Source: Synergistaceae bacterium (GTDB lineage: Bacteria; Synergistota; Synergistia; Synergistales; Aminobacteriaceae). From it: a stretch of 61,475 nucleotides of DNA. The notes below the pieces were generated by a model. It was not told the origin of the DNA and searched no databases. It saw only the letters and a list, made by a program, of their open reading frames with translations. Below are positions 33,467-41,869 of the stretch, in pieces. The position numbers were made by a program, and so were the translations under genes. The stretch covers positions 1 to 61,475 of the forward strand of contig JAISLU010000074.1 in the NCBI GenBank assembly GCA_031277095.1. Direction: 5' to 3'. Position 1 is the first letter of the stretch. Each line of letters begins with the position of its first letter.

Positions 33467-35140
33467 ATGGCAATACCGAGCGACATAGTTATCGCCCAAG
33501 CCGCCCACATGGAGCCGGTTATCGACATCGCCGCGAAACTTGGGATCGATGAGGACGACTTGGAGCTGTACGGGAAGTACAAAGCCAAAGTACAACCGAG
33601 AGTTTTGAAACGACTCGCAAACAAACCCGATGGGAAACTCATTTTGGTGACGGCTATCACTCCTACTCCGGCGGGAGAGGGCAAGACGACCACCAGCGTC
33701 GGGCTTGTCCAGGGTTTGGCCCATATCGGGAAAAACGCCTGCGTGGCTCTTCGAGAGCCTTCGCTGGGCCCCAGCTTTGGGGTCAAGGGCGGAGCGGCGG
33801 GAGGAGGGTACGCCCAGGTCCTTCCTATGGAGGACATCAATCTGCACTTCACGGGGGATCTCCACGCCATCACCACGGCCCACAACCTCTGCGCGGCCAT
33901 GATCGACAACCACATCCAGCAGGGAAACGACTTGAATATCGATCCGCGGCGGATCGTTTTTCGCAGAGTGATGGACCTGAACGAGCGCGCGCTGCGCAAA
34001 ATCGTCATCGGGCTGGGAGGGAAAACGGAGGGCGTCCCCCGCGAAAGCGGCTTCGACATCACCGTCGCGTCCGAAGTGATGGCCATCCTCTGTCTGGCGA
34101 TGGATTTGGCGGATCTCAAGGCCCGCCTTGCCAAGAACGTTCAGGCTTACTCTTACGACGGAAAACCCGTCACAGCCGCGGATATCGGCGCATCGGGGGC
34201 TATGGCCGCACTTTTGAAGGATGCCGTCAAGCCCAACTTGGTTCAGACGCTGGGGGGCGTTCCCGCTTTCATTCACGGCGGGCCCTTCGCCAATATCGCC
34301 CACGGCTGCAACAGTGTCCAGGCCACCCGGCTGGGCCTTAAACTGGCGGATTACCTGGTAACGGAGGCAGGGTTCGGCGCGGACTTGGGGGCGGAGAAGT
34401 TCCTGGACATCAAGTGCCGTTCGGCCGGGTTGAAGCCCGACGCAGTGGTGGTGGTGGCCACGGTGCGCGCTCTCAAAATGCACGGCGGCAGAAAAAAGAC
34501 GGAACTGACCGGCGAAGATCCGGAAGCCCTTTTGGCGGGCATGCCCAACCTGGAAAAACACATCGAGAATATCAAAAAATTCGGCCTTCCCGTGGTGGTT
34601 GCCATCAACAGATTTCCCCTCGACACCGAGGGCGAGCTGGCCCTCGTCGAAAAAAGATGTTCGGAGCTGGGGGCGAGTTTCGCCTTGTCCGAGGTTTGGG
34701 AGAAAGGCGGCGAAGGAGGCGCGGCTTTGGCGCAAAAAGTTGTCGAAGCCTGCGAAAAACCCTCTCAACTGAAGTTCGTTTACAGGCCGGAGATGAGTCC
34801 CAAAGAGAAAATCGACGCCATCGCCCGGGAAATTTACGGCGCGGAGGGCGTGGATTACACCCCTCAGGCCGAAAAAGATCTGGAATTGATCCATTCGATG
34901 GGCAAGGACGACCTCTTGATCTGCATGGCGAAGACCCAGTACTCCCTTTCCGACGACCCGTTGCGGCTGGGGCGTCCCAGTGGTTTCCGCATCACGGTGC
35001 GCGAGGTGCGTCTGTCCGCCGGAGCAGGGTTCTTGGTGGCGGTGACGGGCGCTATCATGACCATGCCCGGACTTCCCAAGAAACCTGCGGCCCTTTCCAT
35101 CGACGTGGACGAAAACGGAAAAATCACGGGGTTATTTTAA
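33467..35140 (+). CDS. fhs: formate-tetrahydrofolate ligase
   Basis: Fhs joins formate to THF using ATP, making 10-formyl-THF, in the one-carbon pathway of many anaerobes. The 557-residue protein has its P-loop [11 protein letters not shown] near residue 65, [20 protein letters not shown] and the D-L-N-I-D-P-R-R-I block. Length is normal. GGAG lies 9 nt before the ATG. The 130-bp spacer upstream holds a degenerate repeat of AGGCTTTGACG; I see no THF riboswitch. It would supply purN (23568). Confidence 0.97.
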   Translation: MAIPSDIVIAQAAHMEPVIDIAAKLGIDEDDLELYGKYKAKVQPRVLKRLANKPDGKLILVTAITPTPAGEGKTTTSVGLVQGLAHIGKNACVALREPSLGPSFGVKGGAAGGGYAQVLPMEDINLHFTGDLHAITTAHNLCAAMIDNHIQQGNDLNIDPRRIVFRRVMDLNERALRKIVIGLGGKTEGVPRESGFDITVASEVMAILCLAMDLADLKARLAKNVQAYSYDGKPVTAADIGASGAMAALLKDAVKPNLVQTLGGVPAFIHGGPFANIAHGCNSVQATRLGLKLADYLVTEAGFGADLGAEKFLDIKCRSAGLKPDAVVVVATVRALKMHGGRKKTELTGEDPEALLAGMPNLEKHIENIKKFGLPVVVAINRFPLDTEGELALVEKRCSELGASFALSEVWEKGGEGGAALAQKVVEACEKPSQLKFVYRPEMSPKEKIDAIAREIYGAEGVDYTPQAEKDLELIHSMGKDDLLICMAKTQYSLSDDPLRLGRPSGFRITVREVRLSAGAGFLVAVTGAIMTMPGLPKKPAALSIDVDENGKITGLF

Positions 35141-35171
35141 AAAAACTGTTTTTTTCAAGGAGGTTTTTGTG

Positions 35172-35567
35172 ATGAAAGCAAGTAATGTCGATTTTGTGGT
35201 CCAGTCGAGGGGAGAAGATTTTTTCGGCTACAATTTCGGTTACAATGAAACGGACAGGCTGCGCAAAGCGGTCGGCTCGGAAATACACGCGGTAATACAA
35301 GTGAAAGAAGCGGAAAAAGAGGAAGCGGCCCTTCGAAAAGTCGAGGAAGCCCAAAGCGGCAACACCGACGCGACGCTGAAGATGATGGACCGCCACAACG
35401 AAATGGTCAAGAAATCTCAAGAACTCTACAAAGCGAAGGCCAAGCAGCGCGCGATCGAGCGCCAGAACACCCAGCGCCGGGAAGAGCACAGCGAAATTCT
35501 GGCCGAGATGGCGATCCGCAACGCAGAGCGCCGCGATTTGCTGGAGGCCGATCGTCTGGCACGATAA
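35172..35567 (+). CDS. basic coiled-coil protein of unknown function
   Basis: A 131-residue protein with a strong SD (AAGGAGG, 8 nt before the ATG at 35172). Residues 1-35 look globular. From about 40 on the sequence is highly charged, rich in Glu, Lys, Arg and Ala, with heptad-like spacing (V-K-E-A-E-K-E-E-A-A-L-R-K-V, then A-K-A-K-Q-R-A-I-E-R-Q-N), and should be a long coiled coil. No signal peptide or membrane segment. It lies in the 450-nt gap between fhs and the purine permease on the same strand. I do not recognise the family. Confidence 0.65.
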   Translation: MKASNVDFVVQSRGEDFFGYNFGYNETDRLRKAVGSEIHAVIQVKEAEKEEAALRKVEEAQSGNTDATLKMMDRHNEMVKKSQELYKAKAKQRAIERQNTQRREEHSEILAEMAIRNAERRDLLEADRLAR

Positions 35568-35588
35568 AAACAAGGGAAGGTGAACATA

Positions 35589-36896
35589 TTGTCTTTGCTG
35601 GAAAAACAGTTCAAGCTGGCTGAAAACCACACGACGGTGAAGACGGAGGTCCTGGCGGGCGTCACGACATTTATGACGATGGCCTACATCATTTTCGTCA
35701 ACCCCAACATTCTCTCTCAAACGGGGATGCCTGTGGGGCCTTTGATGGTGGCCACCTGCGTGTCCGCCGCTTTTGCCACACTTTTGATGGCATTTTGGGC
35801 CAATTATCCTATCGCATTGGCCTCCGGTATGGGCCTCAACGCGTTTTTCGCTTTCAGCGTCGTTTTGAACCCCGAAATGGGCATGACGTGGCAGTTGGCC
35901 TTGGCCGCGATTTTCATCGAGGGCATTGCCTTCGTGCTGCTGACGCTCACCAAACTGCGGGAAACCATCGTCAACACCATCCCCAAGTCCTTGAAAATAG
36001 GGATCGCCAGCGGCATAGGCCTGTTCATAGCCTTCATCGGCCTGCAGGGAGCGGGGATCGTCGTTGACAACCCGGCTACCCTGGTGGGACTGGGCAGCAT
36101 AAAGAACAACTTTGCCATCGTTTTGGCCCTGGGCGGCCTGATCCTGATAGGGGCGCTGGAGTACTTCAAAGTCAGCGGATCTCTTTTGATCGGTATCATA
36201 GCCGTCACCGGCGCGGGAATCCTTTTGGGCAAGGTGCCGATGCCGGAGAGCGTGATTTCCGCGCCGCCGTCCCTCGCGCCCATTTTCCTGCAGCTGGATT
36301 TTTCCGGGTTGGGCAACCCCAACTTCTGGATCGCGACGTTCACCTTCTTTTTCGTGGATTTTTTCGACACGGTGGGGACGCTGGTGGGCGTCTGTAACCG
36401 CAGCGGGCTCCTGGACGAGCAGGGGCGGCTGCCCCGGGCGAGAGAGGCGCTCATGACCGACGCCGTCGGAACCGTGGCGGGGGCCTTGCTGGGAACGTCC
36501 ACGGTCACCTCTTACGTGGAAAGCGCCAGCGGCATCGCCCAAGGAGGCCGTACAGGACTCACCTCGGTGGTGGTGGGAATTTTGTTTCTGGTCTCGATTT
36601 TCTTCAGCCCTCTGGTGGGTATCGTCCCCGTCTACGCGACGGCCCCGGCTCTTGTCATGGTGGGCGTTTATATGATGATGGGGCTCCGCGACCTGAATTT
36701 CGACGACTGGACGGAGTTGCTGCCCGCCATGCTGGCCTTCTTCATGATGCCTATGGCCTACAGCATCGCCATAGGGATCGAGTTCGGCATCGCCTCCTAC
36801 GTTATCCTCAAAGTCGTGACCGGTAAGGCGAAAGACGTGAGCTGGGTGATGACCGGGCTCGCGGTTCTGTTCGTTTTGAAGGAATGCTTTGCCTGA
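35589..36896 (+). CDS. NCS2-family (AzgA/PbuG-like) purine permease
   Basis: A 435-residue inner-membrane carrier with about 13 helices, including M-T-M-A-Y-I-I-F-V-N-P near residue 35, A-S-G-M-G-L-N-A-F-F-A-F near 80 and F-F-F-V-D-F-F-D-T-V-G-T-L-V-G near 255, all hallmarks of the AzgA-like hypoxanthine/guanine/adenine:H+ symporters. The later T-S-T-V-T-S-Y-V-E-S-A-S-G is also typical. Substrate within the purines is not certain. I use the TTG at 35589 because AAGGTGA lies 5 nt upstream; a GTG at 35580 is also open. The ABC operon begins 34 nt after its stop. Confidence 0.9.
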   Translation: MSLLEKQFKLAENHTTVKTEVLAGVTTFMTMAYIIFVNPNILSQTGMPVGPLMVATCVSAAFATLLMAFWANYPIALASGMGLNAFFAFSVVLNPEMGMTWQLALAAIFIEGIAFVLLTLTKLRETIVNTIPKSLKIGIASGIGLFIAFIGLQGAGIVVDNPATLVGLGSIKNNFAIVLALGGLILIGALEYFKVSGSLLIGIIAVTGAGILLGKVPMPESVISAPPSLAPIFLQLDFSGLGNPNFWIATFTFFFVDFFDTVGTLVGVCNRSGLLDEQGRLPRAREALMTDAVGTVAGALLGTSTVTSYVESASGIAQGGRTGLTSVVVGILFLVSIFFSPLVGIVPVYATAPALVMVGVYMMMGLRDLNFDDWTELLPAMLAFFMMPMAYSIAIGIEFGIASYVILKVVTGKAKDVSWVMTGLAVLFVLKECFA

Positions 36897-36930
36897 TGGT
36901 CCTTTTCTCATAATACTGTCAAAAACCGTC

Positions 36931-38784
36931 ATGAAACGTTTTTATCGCTGTTCTTTGCGGCTCCTGTGGGCAGCTCTGGCGTTCTTCCTATGGGGGTCCG
37001 AAGTGTTGGCCGCGCCCTCCGGCTCCGATAAGTTCAACATTTTTGACTTTAAAGGGCCGAAGATGAAGGACCTGTATTACGTCATCGTGAGGGACATGGA
37101 CGCACAGCTCTTGGCGATGTCCACGGGAAAGCTGGACGTGCTGTCGGACCTCTACCGCCCGGCGGACGTGGAGCGTCTGGCTGTTTCGGGGGTGGCGGAT
37201 CTGTCTTTGGCCTCGACCTTTCACGGTTTTTTCATTACCTTCAACGTCCGCAAGTTCCCGTGGGATCAAAAGACGCTTCGTCAGGCCGCCTCTCAGGTCG
37301 TGGAGAGGAGAAAATGGGTCCGCGACCTGTTCTCTGGATACTGCGAACCCCTGACGAGTTTTTTGCCTCCCGTTTCGCCTTACCACTATCGAGTGGAAAC
37401 ATCCCCGGTAGAAACTCTTGCATCTGAAACACCCTCATCTGAAACACCTTCATCTAAAACACTTCTATCGGGGGTTGCGGGGGCACGGAAGCGCCTGGCC
37501 GACGAGGGATGGACCTGGAACTTGGCGGGGTGGCTGGTGGCGCCGGACGGGCGGGCGGTGCCCCCGGTGAGGATTTTGTGCCCGCCTTCCTCCGTGGCGG
37601 CGACCACCACCGAGATCGCTCAATTGATGGCCGAGGCCCTGCTCTCCATCGGAGTCCCGGCGGAGGCGGAGCCCATGGACTTTCAGACCATGCTGGCCCG
37701 AGTGGACGCCCGTGACTTCGACGCCTGCACCAACGCCTGGACCATGTCCCGAGACCCCGACGTCCTCCATTCCTTCTATCACTCGTCCATGGACGTGGAA
37801 GGCGGGTACAACCTGAGCGGCATCGCCGACCCCGAGCTGGATCGGGTGCTGCACAACCTGCGCTACGCCCCCGACGAGGCCACAGCGCGGATTATGGCCT
37901 CGGAAGCCCAAAAGCTCCTTGCGGACCTCGTGCCTGTGATTCCTCTTTACAGCCGCTACTCGATTTCCGCCGTACGCAACGATTGGGAGGGCGTCTTCAC
38001 CACCGACCGATCCACGGCGGACAATCTGCTGACCCTCATTTCCATGACACCAAAAACAAAAGAAGAAAAAAGTGAAAAAAGTGAACGGCCCATCTACTGG
38101 AACATTCCCGAGGAGATTCGAACCCTGAACCCCCTCGTCTCCTCCACGGCCTACGACTGGACGGTGTTGGGCACGGTTTACGACACGCTGCTCTCCACCG
38201 ACCCCTACACCTTCGAGGACATTCCCTGGTTGGCCGAGAGCTGGAGCATCGCCCAGGGAGAAATGGGCTCGGTTCTGACCTTCACCCTGCGCCCCGGCCT
38301 GAAATGGCAGGACGGCCGTCCCCTGACTGTGGAGGACGTGGCTTTTTCCCTCCAGTACATCAAGGACAACAACGTCCCGCGTTTTTACGACAGCGTAAAG
38401 GACATCGCTTCCATAGATGTGAAGGCGGTAGACGTGAACGCGGCGGAGCGGACTCTGCGCATATTCATGGCGAACACCAGCTACTGGCACCTGCACAACA
38501 TCGGAGGAATGCTGGTCTTGCCCAAACACATTCTGGAGAACGTACCGGATTGGCGGGGGTGGCAGCCCACGAACCGGCCGCACCTGGCCTTGGACGGGAC
38601 GGTCATGACGGAGCTGGTGGGCACAGGCCCCTTCACCTTCCGGGAATCCCGGACGGGGGAGTACGTACACATGACCCGCAACCCGCACTACATGCTGCTG
38701 CACTCCGAAAGCGAGAAAAATCTTGGAGAAAATATCACGGATAATATGACGGATAATATCATGGAAAACAGGATGGAAAATTAG
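36931..38784 (+). CDS. peptide-type ABC solute-binding protein with swapped halves (circular permutation)
   Basis: A 617-residue exported binding protein of the SBP_bac_5 (DppA/OppA) family, first in an operon with two permeases and two ATPases. A signal peptide covers residues 1-28. The order of the family halves is reversed. Residues about 35-375 are what is normally the C-terminal half: D-L-Y-Y-V-I-V-R-D-M-D-A-Q-L-L-A, F-I-T-F-N-V-R-K, R-D-P-D-V-L-H-S-F-Y, V-P-V-I-P-L-Y. Residues 388-597 are the usual N-terminal half: R-T-L-N-P-L-V-S-S, V-Y-D-T-L-L, L-A-E-S-W, L-R-P-G-L-K-W-Q-D-G-R-P-L-T-V-E-D-V, V-G-T-G-P-F-T-F, T-R-N-P-H-Y. A Lys/Glu linker joins them. Start codon uncertain (TTG at 36889 is open; no SD). 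Confidence 0.9.
   Translation: MKRFYRCSLRLLWAALAFFLWGSEVLAAPSGSDKFNIFDFKGPKMKDLYYVIVRDMDAQLLAMSTGKLDVLSDLYRPADVERLAVSGVADLSLASTFHGFFITFNVRKFPWDQKTLRQAASQVVERRKWVRDLFSGYCEPLTSFLPPVSPYHYRVETSPVETLASETPSSETPSSKTLLSGVAGARKRLADEGWTWNLAGWLVAPDGRAVPPVRILCPPSSVAATTTEIAQLMAEALLSIGVPAEAEPMDFQTMLARVDARDFDACTNAWTMSRDPDVLHSFYHSSMDVEGGYNLSGIADPELDRVLHNLRYAPDEATARIMASEAQKLLADLVPVIPLYSRYSISAVRNDWEGVFTTDRSTADNLLTLISMTPKTKEEKSEKSERPIYWNIPEEIRTLNPLVSSTAYDWTVLGTVYDTLLSTDPYTFEDIPWLAESWSIAQGEMGSVLTFTLRPGLKWQDGRPLTVEDVAFSLQYIKDNNVPRFYDSVKDIASIDVKAVDVNAAERTLRIFMANTSYWHLHNIGGMLVLPKHILENVPDWRGWQPTNRPHLALDGTVMTELVGTGPFTFRESRTGEYVHMTRNPHYMLLHSESEKNLGENITDNMTDNIMENRMEN
37396..37470. repeat. 15-bp tandem array (5 copies) inside the binding-protein gene
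   Basis: Five 15-bp units (37396-37410 through 37456-37470), typical unit GAAACACCTTCATCT, encode E-T-S-P-V, E-T-L-A-S, E-T-P-S-S, E-T-P-S-S, K-T-L-L-S. They replace the loop that normally follows the Y-G-x-P-x-x-S-F-x-P-P segment of this family. Confidence 0.95.
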
Positions 38785-38800
38785 GATGGAAAACAGGAGG
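38731..38800. repeat. 12-bp array across the end of the binding-protein gene
   Basis: Four 12-bp units from 38731 to 38778 (for example AATATGACGGAT) encode the tail N-I-T-D, N-M-T-D, N-I-M-E, N-R-M-E. The array continues past the stop codon and its last variant contributes the GGAGG SD of the next gene. Confidence 0.9.
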
Positions 38801-38811
38801 AAAGACAGTCG

Positions 38812-39777
38812 ATGAACGCCCTGGCCAAAAGGGTTGCGGGCTCCCTGGTGGTGCTGGTGGTGGTGCTGGTACTCAACTTTTTCCTTTTCCGCATCATGCC
38901 CGGAGACCCCATGACCGGCATCATGGACCCCCGGTTTTCTCCCGAGGCCAAAGAGCGGCTTGCCGCCCAGTGGGGCCTGGACAGGCCGCTGGGGGAGCAG
39001 TTTGTGGTCTATCTTCGGGAGATGCTTTCGTTCCGGTTCGGTCTGTCGATGATGACGGGCGTGCCCGTGTGGGACGAGCTGAAAAACCGGGTGCCCAACA
39101 CCGTGGCGCTTCTGCTTCCGGCGCTGCTTTTATCGGCGGCCCTGGGGCTGTGGCTGGGGGTGAAGGCCGCCCTGAGGCGGGGCTCGAAGGTGGAGCGGCT
39201 GGTCCTCCTGAGCGGCGCCGTTTCCTTCTCGTTCCCCTCGTTTTTCATCCAGCTTCTCCTTCTTCTGTGTTTCGCCTACGCCTGGCCCATTTTCCCCCTG
39301 CGGGGAACGACGTCCATTCCCCCTCCGGAGGGGGCGGCGGCCCTGCTGGACTACCTGTGGCACCTGGCCTTGCCGCTTTTTTCCCTGGTGATCCTGAGTT
39401 TTGGCGGGTGGGCCCTCTACATTCGCAATATGATGGTGAAGGCCCTGGGCGAGGACTACGTTTTGATGGCTCGAGCCCGCGGCCTGCCCCGCAGTCGTGT
39501 GGTGTGGAACCACGGATTCCGCTCCATCCTGCCCCCGGTACTCACCCTCTTTCTGCTCTCTCTGCCTGGGGTGGTCAGCGGAGCCGTCATCACGGAGACC
39601 GTTTTTTCCCTGAACGGGGCGGGACGGTTTTTACTGGAGGCCACCCATTCCCACGACTATCCCTCGGCCGGGGCGGCGTTTTTTCTGCTGGCGCTCCTGA
39701 CAGTCTCCTGCAATCTGTTGGCGGACCTGATCTACGTCATGGTGGATCCCCGCGTGAGAAGGGAAGGCGCCCGATGA
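38812..39777 (+). CDS. peptide-type ABC transporter permease (DppB/OppB-like)
   Basis: A 321-residue inner-membrane permease with six helices. It has the DppB N-terminus (F-F-L-F-R-I-M-P-G-D-P), an extracytoplasmic segment with A-Q-W-G-L-D-R-P-L and the EAA-type ATPase-contact loop L-M-A-R-A-R-G-L-P-R-S-R-V-V-W-N-H-G-F-R near residue 225. The SD GGAGG lies 11 nt before the ATG. The stop overlaps the next ATG (ATGA). It pairs with the 39774 permease, and uptake of oligopeptides or similar amides is expected. Confidence 0.92.
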   Translation: MNALAKRVAGSLVVLVVVLVLNFFLFRIMPGDPMTGIMDPRFSPEAKERLAAQWGLDRPLGEQFVVYLREMLSFRFGLSMMTGVPVWDELKNRVPNTVALLLPALLLSAALGLWLGVKAALRRGSKVERLVLLSGAVSFSFPSFFIQLLLLLCFAYAWPIFPLRGTTSIPPPEGAAALLDYLWHLALPLFSLVILSFGGWALYIRNMMVKALGEDYVLMARARGLPRSRVVWNHGFRSILPPVLTLFLLSLPGVVSGAVITETVFSLNGAGRFLLEATHSHDYPSAGAAFFLLALLTVSCNLLADLIYVMVDPRVRREGAR

Positions 39778-41036
39778 CCCGGAGCGCGGTCTGCTTGGCC
39801 CTTCTGGCGCTTTTGGCTCTGGTCGGCCCCGCGCCCTTCGGACTGAAAGACGGCCCTCAAGCGCCCCCCTACTCCAAGCCCGCCTGGCTGGACCGGTCTA
39901 TCGCGCCGACGGTGGTTCTGCGGGTAAGCGCCGCTTCTCATATCGCTTCTTACGATTGGAACTACGCGGCGCCTTTGCGCGTCGCTCTGACGGGACGCCT
40001 TGAAGGAGGCTCTATTCACTGGACCACACCCAAGGGCGAATTTGTGCTGGCGAACGGGCCTGAGACCGGGTCGGAACCCGTTGTTCTGGACTTGGACGCC
40101 CGGGACATTCCCTTCAAAAGATCAGTGGGGATGAAGCCCTTCGACAACATGCCCGCCCTGCTTTTCCCGTCGAAGGGAGAGTACCGTCTTTCCCTTCTGG
40201 GGAGCGGGGACGTGGTCATGAGGATCGAGGGCGGACGCTGGGGCTGGCTTGGAGCGGATCAGCGCGGGCGGGACGTGGCGGCGCTTTTCCTCCGGGGCAT
40301 ACGCATCTCCTTGATCGTAGGGATCGCCTCCACCTTGATCGCCATGCTTCTGGGGCTTTCTCTGGGGTTGCTTTCAGGGTACGCGGGAGGGATGACCGAC
40401 GCCGTGATCATGCGCGGGGTGGACGTGCTTCTTTCCATTCCGACCCTGCCGATTTTGATGGTGATCGCCGGGATGTGGGGCAAGGGGCTTTGGAACCTGG
40501 TCCTGATCCTCTCGGTTTTTTCATGGATGGGGACGGCCAGAACGGTGCGCGCCATGACCCTCTCCCTGAGGGACGCCCCTTGGGTGGACGGCCTGCGCGC
40601 TCTGGGGGCGAAGCGAAACTACATTCTCTTCCGGCATTTGGTTCCCGAGGCTCTGCCCCTCTTGCTGGCGAACGTGGCTTTGGGGGTTCCTGGGGCGATT
40701 TTGGCCGAGGCCGGGCTGGCCTTTTTGGGGTTGTCGGACCCCCGCCTGCCCTCCTGGGGGCGTATGCTTCACGAGGCCCACGTTTTCGGGGCCTTTACCA
40801 ACGGGGCCTGGTGGACGATTCTGCCGCCGGGGCTGGGCATTTCCCTGATATGCCTGGTTTTCATGGACATCGGCCGCAAACTCGAGGAGCGCGCCGACCC
40901 GCGCCTCAAACAAGCGGGAGCCTTACTAACTGAAGTTCCACGAACTGACGTTTCTCAAATTGAAGTTTCAAAAATTGAAGTTTTAAAAACCGAAGTTTCG
41001 CAATCGGGGGCTTCGTCGAGGGAGGATTCCCGATGA
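39774..41036 (+). CDS. peptide-type ABC permease (DppC-like) with large extracytoplasmic insert
   Basis: A 420-residue permease. After a first hydrophobic segment (residues 3-18) there is an extracytoplasmic insert of about 140 residues (25-165) before W-G-W-L-G-A-D-Q-R-G-R-D-V, the sequence that normally starts soon after helix 1 in DppC. The membrane domain (170-390) has five helices and the EAA loop G-L-R-A-L-G-A-K-R-N-Y-I-L-F-R-H near 280. The C-terminal tail carries five repeats of the T-E-V-x-x type from a 15-bp array. ATGA overlaps exist at both ends of the gene. Confidence 0.9.
   Translation: MTRSAVCLALLALLALVGPAPFGLKDGPQAPPYSKPAWLDRSIAPTVVLRVSAASHIASYDWNYAAPLRVALTGRLEGGSIHWTTPKGEFVLANGPETGSEPVVLDLDARDIPFKRSVGMKPFDNMPALLFPSKGEYRLSLLGSGDVVMRIEGGRWGWLGADQRGRDVAALFLRGIRISLIVGIASTLIAMLLGLSLGLLSGYAGGMTDAVIMRGVDVLLSIPTLPILMVIAGMWGKGLWNLVLILSVFSWMGTARTVRAMTLSLRDAPWVDGLRALGAKRNYILFRHLVPEALPLLLANVALGVPGAILAEAGLAFLGLSDPRLPSWGRMLHEAHVFGAFTNGAWWTILPPGLGISLICLVFMDIGRKLEERADPRLKQAGALLTEVPRTDVSQIEVSKIEVLKTEVSQSGASSREDSR
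40929..41003. repeat. 15-bp tandem array (5 copies) in the DppC-like gene tail
   Basis: Five adjacent 15-bp units, typical ATTGAAGTTTCAAAA, encode T-E-V-P-R, T-D-V-S-Q, I-E-V-S-K, I-E-V-L-K, T-E-V-S-Q just before the stop codon. The permease domain ends before the array, so it only extends the cytoplasmic tail. Confidence 0.95.
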
Positions 41037-41869
41037 CAGGGGGCGCAAAATCGGCGATAGAGCTTCGCGGCCTCTCCGTTACGTATGGAAGCAGGGGAAA
41101 AAACGATAAAGAAGTACGCGCCGTGAGAGATTGCTCCTTTTCTATCGCCCGGGGAGACATCGTCGGGCTGGTGGGCGAATCGGGCAGCGGCAAATCCAGC
41201 GCCCTCATGGCGATCCCCCGGCTGCTGCCGGCGGGGACGAAGGTGTCCGGGCAAATTTTCTGCGACGGAGAGGACATCTCGGCCCTGGGAGAGGAGGCCA
41301 TGAACCGCTGGCGTTGGCGCCGCATCGCTCTGGTCCCCCAGGGGGCGATGAACTCCTTCACCCCCCATCTTTCCGTGGAACGGCATATCACCGAAGTTCT
41401 GACCCACCACATGAAAATGACCCGGCGGGAGGGCCGCGAATGCGCCGCCGAACTCCTGAAAACCGTGGGTTTGGAGGCTCAGGGGGCATCCTCGGTTCTC
41501 GACCGGTATCCTCACGAGCTGTCGGGCGGACAGAAACAGCGGGCGGCTCTGGCGACGGCTCTGGCCTGCGGGCCGGACTTCCTTCTGGCGGACGAGCCAA
41601 CGACGGCCTTGGACGTCATCACGCAAAAAGAGGTGCTGGATATGACCGCCGCCCTGGTGCGGGAGCGGGGCATGGGGCTTTTGCTGGTAACCCACGACCT
41701 GCCCCTGGCGGCCGGGCTCTGCGACGTGCTGATCGTGATGAAAGAGGGCTCGGTGGTGGAAATCGGCCCCTCCCGGACGGTGGTGGACGCGCCGCGGCAC
41801 CCCTACACCCGGAAGCTGATCCAGGCGATCCGCAGTTTGGAAGAGCGGACAGAAACGGAGGGCGAATGA
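41033..41869 (+). CDS. ABC transporter ATPase (DppD/OppD-like)
   Basis: A 278-residue nucleotide-binding subunit. Walker A is G-E-S-G-S-G-K-S-S near residue 45. The Q-loop is at V-P-Q-G-A-M-N-S-F, the signature L-S-G-G-Q-K-Q-R-A-A-L-A near 163, Walker B L-L-A-D-E-P-T-T-A-L-D near 183 and the switch His in V-T-H-D-L. The C-terminal oligopeptide-type extension (H-P-Y-T-R-K-L) is present but short, and I do not see the Cys cluster of some OppD proteins. It is coupled to the genes on both sides by ATGA overlaps. Confidence 0.93.
   Translation: MTGGAKSAIELRGLSVTYGSRGKNDKEVRAVRDCSFSIARGDIVGLVGESGSGKSSALMAIPRLLPAGTKVSGQIFCDGEDISALGEEAMNRWRWRRIALVPQGAMNSFTPHLSVERHITEVLTHHMKMTRREGRECAAELLKTVGLEAQGASSVLDRYPHELSGGQKQRAALATALACGPDFLLADEPTTALDVITQKEVLDMTAALVRERGMGLLLVTHDLPLAAGLCDVLIVMKEGSVVEIGPSRTVVDAPRHPYTRKLIQAIRSLEERTETEGE

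Noticed and set aside
36931-38784. Binding protein as two fused gene fragments with no function
   Set aside because: Not excluded, but the frame is intact over 617 codons, both halves are complete up to the natural boundary, a signal peptide is present, and the full operon follows. A pseudogene would not be expected to keep all of these.
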